This document shows positions 1-7,084 of a stretch of DNA of 14,115 bases, in pieces. The position numbers and the translations under genes were made by a program. Every line of letters begins with the position of its first letter. The stretch's first letter is position 1. Under the pieces are notes generated by a model, which made no database searches, was not told the origin of the DNA, and saw nothing but the letters and a program-made list of their open reading frames with translations. The stretch comes from CAZDHT01 sp964505325 (lineage in GTDB: Bacteria; Planctomycetota; PUPC01), in NCBI GenBank assembly GCA_964505325.1, contig CAZDHT010000128.1, forward strand, positions 1 to 14,115. Direction: 5' to 3'.

Positions 1-3000
1 GGGTCTGCGTCTTCGTTATCGGCGCGGCTTGACGGAGTCGCGTCGTCCCGCGGGCGATACGCCACTTCGTCGAAGTTGAAAAGGACCGGCTCCTCGTCGG
101 CGGCGCCCAGCCCGGCGTGCCAGGTCCCGGCCGGGATGGCGCGGCTGAGCAGGCCAGTTGGGGCGCTCTCGAGGAACGAGAAGACGTCCGCGGCGCTCCG
201 CTCAGCGCCGACCTCCTCCAGAGGGTGAGGCGAGATCCCGAGGCGCGATCGGTTGACGTCTCTGGCCCATACCGGCAGGGCGAAGCGCTTGTCGAGCCGA
301 CTGCTGTCCCACTGCACGGTGCGGCTGCTGGCGGCTGCGTTGTTATTGTCCTGGACCTCGGCAATGGCGTTCAGCGAATCGATGTGCGCAATCAAATGAT
401 ATTCGGCCGGCAGCAGTTCGGGGACGTCGAGTATCGAGAGACGAACCGTCGTGGACTCGCCGGGCGGCAGCCGCACGGATACGACCTTGGCCGCGATCAG
501 CGTGTCGGCGCCCGTGTCGAGCTGCGGGTCTGTCGAGGCGTACAGGTCAATTACTATTCTGCCCCGGGCCTCGACGTTTCCGTTGTTCGTCACCCGCACC
601 GGCACCCTCGTGAGCTGCCCCTCCCTGGCATCGCCGGGGACCACCTGTTCCGGAAGCCGGGATGCGTTGAGCACACCGGTCAGATCGCGCTGCGGTTCCC
701 GCCACTCCACGGTCCGGTCGCTCACGGCCAGGTTGTTCTCTTCGTCCAACTCGTGGATGGCGTTCCCGGTGTCGATGTCCGCGATCAGATACCAGTTGTC
801 CACGTCCAGCTCGGGCACGTCCACTTTGGTGAACGAATACGTCCGCGAGATTCCCGGCAGCAGGTTCATCGAGAACAAATTGCTCGCGAGCAGGGTGTCA
901 CCGTTGCGGTTCAGCTCCTGGTCCGTCGATGCATACAGGTCGATCCGGACGTCGCCCTCGACTTTGATGGTGCCGCTGTTCGTGACCACGACCGCCACCC
1001 TGTCAAAGCGCCCGTCCTCGAAGTCGCCGGCCAGCACCCACTCCGGCAGCCACCTGGAATCGATGACCCCGGCGAGGTCGTTCCAGTTTGTCAAGGCCAC
1101 TGTCAGCTCGTACTCTCCCGTGCTGCCGGCTCTGCCGCTCAACTCGGAGAGCGGGTTGTAGTCGTCGTTTCTGTACCCGCTGACCCCGATGTAGTAGGTC
1201 CCGCCGGTCGTGAAGTCGTAGCTGATGTACGAGTCTAACGACCACTCGCCCGAATCCGGGTCCGTGGCGTCGTCGTTGACGGTCAGTTCGGTGCCGGTCC
1301 CGTCGAACAGCCTCAGGATCGAGTCCAAGTCAGAGGAGTTCTCGTCCGCGTCGATGTCGAAGGTCATGCTCTGGCCCGCCGAGACCGCGAACGAATACAT
1401 GTCGACATCGAGCGCACCGGCCGCCTCATCGCCGACCTCCGCGGAGACGGTGTCGGACGGGGAGATCGGTGTGGCGGTGGCAAGGGTCCCGTTCGCGTCG
1501 CTCGCGCTGCCGATGCTGCGGACGCGGAGCACGTAATCCCCGGTGTCTCCGCTGACGCCGGATGCTTCGGCGAACGCGGAGTAGCCGTCGTTCGGTGCGC
1601 CGCTCACCGCGACGTAGTACTTCCCTGTGGAGCCGAACGTGAATTCGATGTAGGGGTCCAGGCCGGACAGACCGCTGTCGGGGTCGGTTGCGTCGTCGGA
1701 CAACTCCAGCTCGTTGCCCGCCGAGTCGAAGAGGCGGAGTTCGGCGTCCAGGCCGTATCCCAGCTCGTCCGCGTCGACGTCGAACCCGATGGTCTCTCCC
1801 GCGCTCACGTCGACGAGGTAGAAGTCAACGTCCAAGGCGCCGACCGGCTCGTCGCCGATCGTCGCCGACATCTGTGCCGGCAGGCTCCCGACGGAGCGGG
1901 CGAGCGGGATCGTTCCGTCGAAGTCCAGATGCACGCTGAACCCGCTGATCTGGAGGTCGTAGCTGCCGGTGGAGCCGGACGTCGCGCTGCCCGTGGCGAA
2001 CGGGTCGTACGTGGTATTGGGCGATCCGGACACGGCGACGTAGTAGGTGCCGGCCCCCAACGCCGAGAAGTCGTAAGTGATTTCGGGATCGGCGCCGCTG
2101 GTGTCGTCGTTCTCATCCAGCAACACCCCGGCGCCGGTGAACAGCTTCAGGTACGCGTCGAGCCCGGCGCCCCCGGAGTCCAGGGCGATTGTCAGGCTCT
2201 GGTTGCTCTCCACCTCGACGGCGTAGAAGTCCACGTCCTTGTCGCCGATCGTCTCGTCCCCGATGGCCGCCGAATAGGTCACCGGCGCCGAGCCCAGGTC
2301 GGTGGCGGTCGAGATGGTCCCGTCCAGGTCCACGGTCCCGCCGAGGTCCCGGATCAGGAGCGTGTACGCTCCGGTGCTGCCGGACGTGCCGCTCCCGCTC
2401 GTCCACGGATCGTAGCTCGAGTTGTAGTAGCCGCTCACGCCGATGTAGACCGTCTCGCTCTTGGTGAACGTGTACTGGATGTATGAGTCGTAGGAGCTGA
2501 TGTTGGTGTCGGGGTCGTGTGCGTCGTCGTTGTCAGCCAGTTCCTGCCCGTCACTGTCGAACAGCCGCAGCATCGAGTCGAGCTGGCCGCCCGATTCCTG
2601 GGCGTCGATATCGAATCCGATCTCCTGCCCGGCGGTCACGGGCAGGGAGTATATGTCGACGTCACGTCCCCCGATGTTCTGGGCGCCGTCCAACCCGACG
2701 TGACCGTTTATCGTCGCCGGGAAGGTGGGGGCCGGGTCGGCGTCACCGATGGAGCCGTTCGCGTCGGCGCCTCCGCCGCTGGAACTCCCCGTGAACACGC
2801 CCAGGAACTCGTCCCATTGTGTGTCGGCGACCAGGTCGAACTGCGCGGGGGAATAGCTGGGCGAAACCGTGTCGCCCTGTGCCGGGAAGTAGATGGAGAG
2901 CCCGGTGGCGCCCTCGCTTGGGCCGCTGTGATTGGCGATCACGGCCGATGCGTACGCGGTCTGAGCCGCGGTCGCCGCCGCGACGATGTTGGCGTTGCCC

Positions 3001-3899
3001 GCGAGATTGACCACGCCGTCGATGAACGAGCCCAGGTCGCGATAGTCGCGATCGGTGAAGAAACTGGCGTCCGTGCGGGCGGCGCCGATCGCGGCCCAGT
3101 CTGCGTCTTCGGCGATGACGGTGCTGGCAAAGCTGTCCAGCTCGCCGCCGAGGGTCTGGACTTCGGAGATGCCAACGGCGCTGAGCGTCTCCGCGCCCCA
3201 GTAGGACTGGCCATAGCGCGTTACGATGGCCGTGGCGAAGGCGGCAGGCGACTGGCCGGGACTCGCCGCCAGATCAGCGAGCAGTGTCTGGTAGGGCCAG
3301 CCGTCCCACGGCTCGGTCTGCTCCGACGCGACCATGATGTCGGCGTCGTCGCGGATTTCGTACGCCTGCTCCAGCATCCCCATCAAGCATGCGTCGAAGC
3401 CGACCAGGTCGAAGCTGACGCCCGCCGCCGAGAGCGCCTGCCCCACTTCGGCGACGGTCAGGTGGTCGCCGTTCGTGTCGTCCCAGCAGACGCCGGTCGT
3501 GCCACCGCCGTGATCCCACAAAATCAACGCGTAGTGATCGGCGGGGTAGCTGGACACGCCCCACTGAATGAAACTGGTCAGGCTGGCGGCCGACCCCATG
3601 TTGACTTCGCCAATGCTGCTGAACGAGGTGCTGATGGTGGAGGTGTTGGCGTCCTGGACGATACGGCCTCGGCGGGTGTCCGTCCAATTCCCGTTCGAAC
3701 TGTCGTAGCCGCTGACGCGGTCGAGTTGCACGAGGACATTGACCGATGCCGTCGACCCCACGGTCTCCATTTCGTTCACGTCGTCAATGGCTGCATCTTC
3801 AAGGTTGTTGTCGCCGTCGAGATAGACCAGCACGGTCCAGTCCGCGTCGAGCAACAGCCGCGGCTCAAGCGGTTCGAAGATGATCGGCGGGCCTGACAT
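1..3899 (-). CDS. Clostripain-family (C11) cysteine peptidase with LEPR-XLL motif, four PPC and two CARDB domains; C-terminus off window
   Basis: The minus-strand frame is open from ATG at 3899 to base 1 (1299 residues, no stop), so the gene is partial. Residues 11-19 read LEPRLLLDA, the LEPR-XLL motif found near the N-terminus of very large surface or secreted proteins. Residues 20-370 are a clostripain-like peptidase: WTVLVYLDGDNNLE near residue 21, ILWDHGGG with probable catalytic His130, GFDACLMGM with probable catalytic Cys171, and YRDLGSFIDGV further on. A Ser/Gly linker (371-378) leads to four PPC repeats (378-938), two CARDB repeats (939-1199) and an unmatched tail. No classical signal peptide is visible. 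GGAG at 3904-3907 lies 4 bases before the ATG. Known of the family: C11 enzymes cleave after basic residues, often after self-processing. Inference: an exported protease whose beta-sandwich domains help folding or surface binding. The domain assignment is firm; substrate and location are not. Confidence 0.9.
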   Translation of the reverse strand, partial: MSGPPIIFEPLEPRLLLDADWTVLVYLDGDNNLEDAAIDDVNEMETVGSTASVNVLVQLDRVSGYDSSNGNWTDTRRGRIVQDANTSTISTSFSSIGEVNMGSAASLTSFIQWGVSSYPADHYALILWDHGGGTTGVCWDDTNGDHLTVAEVGQALSAAGVSFDLVGFDACLMGMLEQAYEIRDDADIMVASEQTEPWDGWPYQTLLADLAASPGQSPAAFATAIVTRYGQSYWGAETLSAVGISEVQTLGGELDSFASTVIAEDADWAAIGAARTDASFFTDRDYRDLGSFIDGVVNLAGNANIVAAATAAQTAYASAVIANHSGPSEGATGLSIYFPAQGDTVSPSYSPAQFDLVADTQWDEFLGVFTGSSSGGGADANGSIGDADPAPTFPATINGHVGLDGAQNIGGRDVDIYSLPVTAGQEIGFDIDAQESGGQLDSMLRLFDSDGQELADNDDAHDPDTNISSYDSYIQYTFTKSETVYIGVSGYYNSSYDPWTSGSGTSGSTGAYTLLIRDLGGTVDLDGTISTATDLGSAPVTYSAAIGDETIGDKDVDFYAVEVESNQSLTIALDSGGAGLDAYLKLFTGAGVLLDENDDTSGADPEITYDFSALGAGTYYVAVSGSPNTTYDPFATGSATSGSTGSYDLQISGFSVHLDFDGTIPLARSVGSLPAQMSATIGDEPVGALDVDFYLVDVSAGETIGFDVDADELGYGLDAELRLFDSAGNELELSDDATDPDSGLSGLDPYIEFTFGSTGKYYVAVSGAPNDGYSAFAEASGVSGDTGDYVLRVRSIGSASDANGTLATATPISPSDTVSAEVGDEAAGALDVDMYSFAVSAGQSMTFDIDADENSSDLDSILRLFDGTGTELTVNDDATDPDSGEWSLDSYISYDFTTGGTYYIGVSGYRNDDYNPLSELSGRAGSTGEYELTVALTNWNDLAGVIDSRWLPEWVLAGDFEDGRFDRVAVVVTNSGTIKVEGDVRIDLYASTDQELNRNGDTLLASNLFSMNLLPGISRTYSFTKVDVPELDVDNWYLIADIDTGNAIHELDEENNLAVSDRTVEWREPQRDLTGVLNASRLPEQVVPGDAREGQLTRVPVRVTNNGNVEARGRIVIDLYASTDPQLDTGADTLIAAKVVSVRLPPGESTTVRLSILDVPELLPAEYHLIAHIDSLNAIAEVQDNNNAAASSRTVQWDSSRLDKRFALPVWARDVNRSRLGISPHPLEEVGAERSAADVFSFLESAPTGLLSRAIPAGTWHAGLGAADEEPVLFNFDEVAYRPRDDATPSSRADNEDAD
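303..1085 (-). repeat. Two tandem CARDB-type beta-sandwich repeats inside the peptidase gene
   Basis: Two units with a 131-residue period start at about residues 941 and 1072. Each contains DL.GV, a VTN(S/N)G turn, IDLYASTD, a segment with LLPG or LPPGES, LIA.ID, and NN.A.S.RTV.W. This is the pattern of CARDB (cell-adhesion-related) domains in bacterial surface proteins. A tail of at least 100 residues after them (1200 onward) matches nothing I recognise. Confidence 0.8.
1086..2768 (-). repeat. Four tandem PPC (bacterial pre-peptidase C-terminal) domain repeats inside the peptidase gene
   Basis: Four diverged units of about 135-142 residues can be aligned on a DVD(I/F/M)Y motif at residues 413, 555, 690 and 831. 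Each unit then has an LD.xLxLF.. strand, a NDDA/NDDT-type acidic turn, YY(I/V)(G/A)VSG, and a closing GxYxLxI strand. The copies differ widely in sequence, so this is an old domain array and not a recent DNA duplication. PPC domains are usually removed or act as carriers in secreted peptidases. Confidence 0.85.
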
Positions 3900-3988
3900 G
3901 TCGCTCCGTCGTTTGCACTCCCCGGCTTTGCCGTCTCATCGTCGCGGACAGACACGAGCTCAGAGCCGCTCCATCCGCCAACTCACTC

Positions 3989-4017
3989 ATTCTATCACCG
4001 TCACGTCAACTTGGCCA
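3989..4017 (-). promoter_or_regulatory. Possible sigma-70 promoter for the C11 peptidase gene
   Basis: Read on the minus strand, TGGCCA (4017-4012) is followed by 17 bases and TAGAAT (3994-3989). The -10 matches consensus at 5 of 6 positions and the -35 at 4 of 6. It would give a leader of about 80 bases before the ATG at 3899. It is divergent from, and does not overlap, the nagB promoter. Confidence 0.35.
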
Positions 4018-4077
4018 TCGCCATTCAGTTCCATGCGATGATTCAGGCGCTCTGTGACTCCGGCGCGTCGGCGGCGC

Positions 4078-4105
4078 TTGACACAGCGGTGCGGGCTAAT
4101 ATAAT
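4078..4105 (+). promoter_or_regulatory. Perfect-consensus sigma-70 promoter upstream of nagB
   Basis: TTGACA (4078-4083), a 16-base spacer, then TATAAT (4100-4105): both hexamers match consensus exactly, which stands out in DNA this GC-rich. The predicted start near 4112 leaves about 73 bases of leader before the nagB ATG at 4185. No clear operator palindrome was seen around it. Confidence 0.7.
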
Positions 4106-4184
4106 GGCCCCCAGTCGCACGGGTGCCGGCGGTATCCGTACGCAGTGGGCTCTTTCTTGGGTCGCTTGTATACAGGGAAGAAGA

Positions 4185-4928
4185 ATGAGAATCATTCAGG
4201 TGAAGGATGAGGAGGCAATGGGCCGGCGCGCAGCCGACCTGATTGAGGCGGAAATGGCGAGGCACGCCAACCCGGTGATCGGCCTGGCCACGGGCGAGAC
4301 CCCCCTGCCGTTGTACCGGGAGTTGATCCGGCGCCATAAGGAGGAGGGGCTGGACTTCTCGACCACCATCACGTTCAACCTCGACGAGTACGTCGGCCTT
4401 CCGCCCGAACACGACGAGAGCTACCGTTACTTCATGAACAAGAATCTGTTCAACCACATCAACATCGTCAAGAAAAACACGCACGTGCCCGATGGCATGG
4501 CCGAGGACGTCGAGGCGTCCTGCCATGAGTACGACCGGATGATCGACGACTGCGGCGGCATCGATGTTCAGGTTCTGGGCATCGGCGCCAACGGGCACAT
4601 CGGTTTCAACGAGCCGGGCTCGTCGCTCGGCTCGCTCACCCGGGTCAAGACGTTGACCGAGAAAACCATCCAGGATAACGCCCGTTTCTTCCCCAGCATC
4701 GACGACGTGCCGAGGCTGGCCATCACCATGGGGATCGGGACCATCCTCCACGCGGCGCACTGCCTCCTGCTGGCGAGCGGCGCGAACAAGGCCGATGCGA
4801 TCAAGGCGGCGTGCGAAGGGCCCGTCACCGGGATGTGCCCTGCGAGCGTGCTCCAGCTCCACCAATACGCGACGGTTATCGTTACCGAGGACGCTGCGGG
4901 CGAGCTCACGCTGCGGGTCGAACATTAG
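4185..4928 (+). CDS. nagB: Glucosamine-6-phosphate deaminase
   Basis: This 247-residue cytoplasmic enzyme converts glucosamine 6-phosphate and water to fructose 6-phosphate and ammonia, the last step that brings amino sugars into glycolysis. Family motifs are all present: GLATGETP (33-40, phosphate loop), FNLDEYVGL (64-72, Asp67-Glu68), and GIGANGHIGFNEPGSS (132-147) with catalytic His138 and Glu143. The Asn before Gly-His is Asp in E. coli NagB but Asn in the Bacillus-type short enzymes, so it is not a defect; the length also fits the short type. The frame is open upstream to 4011, but I chose 4185 because AGGG lies at 4174-4177, family similarity begins at MRIIQVKD, and the consensus promoter would start transcripts near 4112. 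No nagA, transporter or regulator is adjacent, so it appears monocistronic here. Confidence 0.95.
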   Translation: MRIIQVKDEEAMGRRAADLIEAEMARHANPVIGLATGETPLPLYRELIRRHKEEGLDFSTTITFNLDEYVGLPPEHDESYRYFMNKNLFNHINIVKKNTHVPDGMAEDVEASCHEYDRMIDDCGGIDVQVLGIGANGHIGFNEPGSSLGSLTRVKTLTEKTIQDNARFFPSIDDVPRLAITMGIGTILHAAHCLLLASGANKADAIKAACEGPVTGMCPASVLQLHQYATVIVTEDAAGELTLRVEH

Positions 4929-4964
4929 CCCAGCCAAGAGGCTTGGGCGCTTCGACATGAACAC

Positions 4965-5009
4965 AACGGGGACGGCCTCGTCCGAGGCTTCTCCCCGTTC
5001 TTTCCCTTT
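4965..5009 (+). terminator. Probable transcription terminator after nagB
   Basis: An inverted repeat (4965-4980 with 4983-4999) pairs AACGGGGA with TCCCCGTT (8 bp) and, inside a small internal loop, GCCTCG with CGAGGC (6 bp). A pyrimidine-rich CTTTCCCTTT run follows at 5000-5009. A weaker hairpin (4928-4948, GCCCAGCC against GGCTTGGGC) sits at the stop codon. The T-tract is interrupted, so termination strength is uncertain. Confidence 0.55.
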
Positions 5010-5090
5010 CATTACGTTCCTCCGCAGAGCGTGTGGAGATCGCGCTCGACCATTCGGCGCAGGGGCTGACATTTTCCCCATGGCCCACGC

Positions 5091-5109
5091 GCGCCCTCCG
5101 GCGCTTTTT
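5091..5109 (+). terminator. Short hairpin plus T5 run, second possible terminator
   Basis: GCGCC (5091-5095), loop CTCC, GGCGC (5100-5104), then five T residues (5105-5109). The stem is only 5 bp but fully GC. It ends just before the next promoter's -35 box, so it may insulate the two transcription units. Confidence 0.35.
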
Positions 5110-5111
5110 CC

Positions 5112-5140
5112 TTGACCGCTTTCGGGCAGAGGGATAGAAT
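5112..5140 (+). promoter_or_regulatory. Sigma-70 promoter for the 598-residue exported protein
   Basis: TTGACC (5112-5117), 17-base spacer, TAGAAT (5135-5140); each hexamer is 5 of 6 to consensus with ideal spacing. The predicted start near 5147 leaves a leader of about 73 bases, close to that of nagB. Confidence 0.6.
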
Positions 5141-5219
5141 TCGCACTGTGGCAGGAGGGACCTGCCTCGAGGAGTCTTTGTTGATCTGTTGTCCGACTGA
5201 AGCGGAAGGAGGGTAAGGT

Positions 5220-7016
5220 ATGTCCAGGCACGGCATGGCGGTTTCCGTGTTGTTCGCCTCGGTGGTGCTGTTGGTGAGTGCGTCGGTTTGTCCGGTCGCG
5301 GAGGGGGCGCAGAGCCGGCTGCCGCTGGCCAGCCCCGACACCATCGCCGTGGTGCGCGTGAAGAGCATAGACGCCTTCATCAAGTCGGTCATCGACCTGG
5401 CGGGCCAGTTCGAGCCCGGCGCGGCGCCGATGATGCAGCAGCAGGTCAACGCGATGCTCCTGGGCCTGCCGGGCGTCGACCGGAACGGCCCTGCCGCGCT
5501 CCTCATCCTCGATCCGAAGAAGTTCGACGACCCGGCGGTCGGCCTGTTCACGCTGAAGGATCCCGCTCAGTTCAAGACCGTCAAGCTGGCGCAGGTCGAG
5601 GTGGTGGGGAACATCGGGCTGATAGCAGAAGACCAGATCGCGCTGGCTCAGGCGGCGCAGATGGTGAAGAACGCCGCCGTGAAGACCATCCCCACCGGCG
5701 ACATGACCGGGATGGTCGCGGCGGCCGTCGACGTGGGCGGCTTGCTCAGGCGCTACAAGGCGGACATCCAGGGCCTGCTTCAAATCGCCAAGCTCCAGCT
5801 CGGCGGCGGCATGCGCGGGATGGAGCCCGCACCGCCCAATCCGACCCAGACGATGGCGCTAAAGGCGCTGGATTACCTGATCAAGGGCATCAACGAGCTG
5901 GAGAAGCAGGCCGGCCTCGTTCAGGTCGAAGCTACCCTGGGCAAAGACCTGATCAAGGTCACGAGCTTCTTCGAGGCGACTCCTGGCTCGGACTTCGCCA
6001 GGTTCCTCGCGAAGAACCGGCTCCCGGCCAACCGCGCGGTGGCGAATTACCTGCCACGGGGCGCCTGGATGACGTCGATCGCATCGTACGATCCGGCAAG
6101 TTACGCCGAAGCCTACGTCGGCATGCTCCGAATTGGGTGGGACATCCTGGGGCTGAAGAAGACGGAGGCCGATGCTATCAGCAAGGCGCTGGAAGACTGG
6201 TTGAAGAACCTGACCGGCCTCCAGGCGGGGGCGGGCGTCGCCAGCAAGGACGGCGGATACGGCGGCGTGGGACTGTATGGCATGAAGGACCGGGCCGCGG
6301 CAAGGCAGCACACGAAAGCGCTCGTCGCGCTCACTGGCACCGGCACCGTGGGCAACTTCCTCAAGAAGTACGGCATTACCGCCGCACTGAAAGAAAAGCA
6401 CCGGGAGCACCTGGGCGTACCGATCGATCAGGTCGAGGTGGCGTTTGACCTGGACAAACTGCTCGGCGCCATTCCCATGCCCATCCCGCCCGATGCGCGG
6501 CCGATGATGAAGCAGCAGTTGAGCCAGATGCTGAAGATGTCCTACGGCCACTCCGACAAGATCGTCGGCGAGCTTGCCTACGGCAGCAAGCTGATGGTGA
6601 TGGCGTACGGCCCGAGCGTCCAGGACACCATGAACCAGCAGGTCGCCCTGATCAAGTCGGGCGGCGCCGACGGGATCGGCAACGTGGGTTGGTACAAGAC
6701 GGCCCTCAACGCGCACCCCAGCAAGTCGTTCGCCGTGGGGCATCTCTCCCTGTTCAGCTACCTGGAAACTGTCACCACGATGATGGCGAAAGCCACGCCC
6801 GACGCAGGGATGGTGATGGGTATGTTTCCCAAGCGGTCGGAGCTTCCGAAAGATGAAACCCCCATCACGTCCTCCGCGCGCGTGGAAGGGAACAGGTGCG
6901 TCATGGACGTCCTCGTTCCCATGAAGCCCATCCGTGATATCGTCGACGCGGTGAAGAAGAAGATGGGCGGCATGATGGCGCCGCCGCCGCCGGGCGGACG
7001 GGTGGATGAGTTTTAG
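5220..7016 (+). CDS. Exported protein of unknown family (598 aa)
   Basis: The start is secure: AAGGAGG at 5206-5212 is 7 bases before the ATG at 5220. The N-terminus is a typical signal peptide (MSRHG, hydrophobic core to about residue 23, probable cleavage after AEGA at 30). Cys24 follows Val, so it is a poor lipobox. The mature part is alternating helix and strand, with IAVVRVKSIDAFIKSV (42-57), GPAALLILDPKKF (90-102) and a later region around MMKQQLSQMLKMSYG (near 430) that echoes MMQQQVNAMLLGLPG (71-85), suggesting two related halves. It is rich in Met and Gln and ends in a Gly/Met/Pro-rich tail. No enzyme motif, transmembrane helix beyond the signal, or metal site was recognised. It resembles large periplasmic proteins of unknown role common in planctomycete-like genomes, but I cannot name a family. 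Promoter and spacing suggest its own transcription unit. Confidence 0.85.
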   Translation: MSRHGMAVSVLFASVVLLVSASVCPVAEGAQSRLPLASPDTIAVVRVKSIDAFIKSVIDLAGQFEPGAAPMMQQQVNAMLLGLPGVDRNGPAALLILDPKKFDDPAVGLFTLKDPAQFKTVKLAQVEVVGNIGLIAEDQIALAQAAQMVKNAAVKTIPTGDMTGMVAAAVDVGGLLRRYKADIQGLLQIAKLQLGGGMRGMEPAPPNPTQTMALKALDYLIKGINELEKQAGLVQVEATLGKDLIKVTSFFEATPGSDFARFLAKNRLPANRAVANYLPRGAWMTSIASYDPASYAEAYVGMLRIGWDILGLKKTEADAISKALEDWLKNLTGLQAGAGVASKDGGYGGVGLYGMKDRAAARQHTKALVALTGTGTVGNFLKKYGITAALKEKHREHLGVPIDQVEVAFDLDKLLGAIPMPIPPDARPMMKQQLSQMLKMSYGHSDKIVGELAYGSKLMVMAYGPSVQDTMNQQVALIKSGGADGIGNVGWYKTALNAHPSKSFAVGHLSLFSYLETVTTMMAKATPDAGMVMGMFPKRSELPKDETPITSSARVEGNRCVMDVLVPMKPIRDIVDAVKKKMGGMMAPPPPGGRVDEF

Positions 7017-7025
7017 CCGTCCGCC
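6993..7025 (+). other. 9-bp inverted repeat spanning the stop codon at 7016
   Basis: GGCGGACGG (6993-7001) pairs exactly with CCGTCCGCC (7017-7025) around a 15-base loop that contains the stop codon. No T-tract follows. It may stabilise the 3' end of the message or limit read-through into the next gene; it could also be chance in GC-rich DNA. Confidence 0.35.
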
Positions 7026-7084
7026 GCGTTGAGCCGCAGCCCGAGCCTGGAAACCGAAATCGGCCGAACAACCGCAGGGGATTC

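Noticed and set aside
117..3896. Several long plus-strand reading frames (for example 2517-3896)
   Set aside because: They are antisense to the continuous minus-strand peptidase gene, whose protein shows clear domain motifs throughout; the plus frames show none.
4011..4184. Upstream in-frame extension of nagB to 4011
   Set aside because: It would precede the predicted transcription start, has no ribosome site, and the extra residues do not resemble any NagB.
4063..4185. GlmS-type ribozyme or other leader switch before nagB
   Set aside because: The leader is only about 73 bases and shows none of the conserved glmS core; glmS ribozymes also belong to the synthase and not the deaminase gene.
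4578..4610. Asn in place of the catalytic Asp of E. coli NagB (GANGHIGF)
   Set aside because: Bacillus-type short NagB proteins also have Asn here (GRNGHIGF), so it is a normal variant and not a defect.
3987..5783. A 598-codon minus-strand frame across nagB and the start of the next gene
   Set aside because: It is antisense to nagB, which has unmistakable motifs, and it crosses promoters and terminators; a GC-rich shadow frame.
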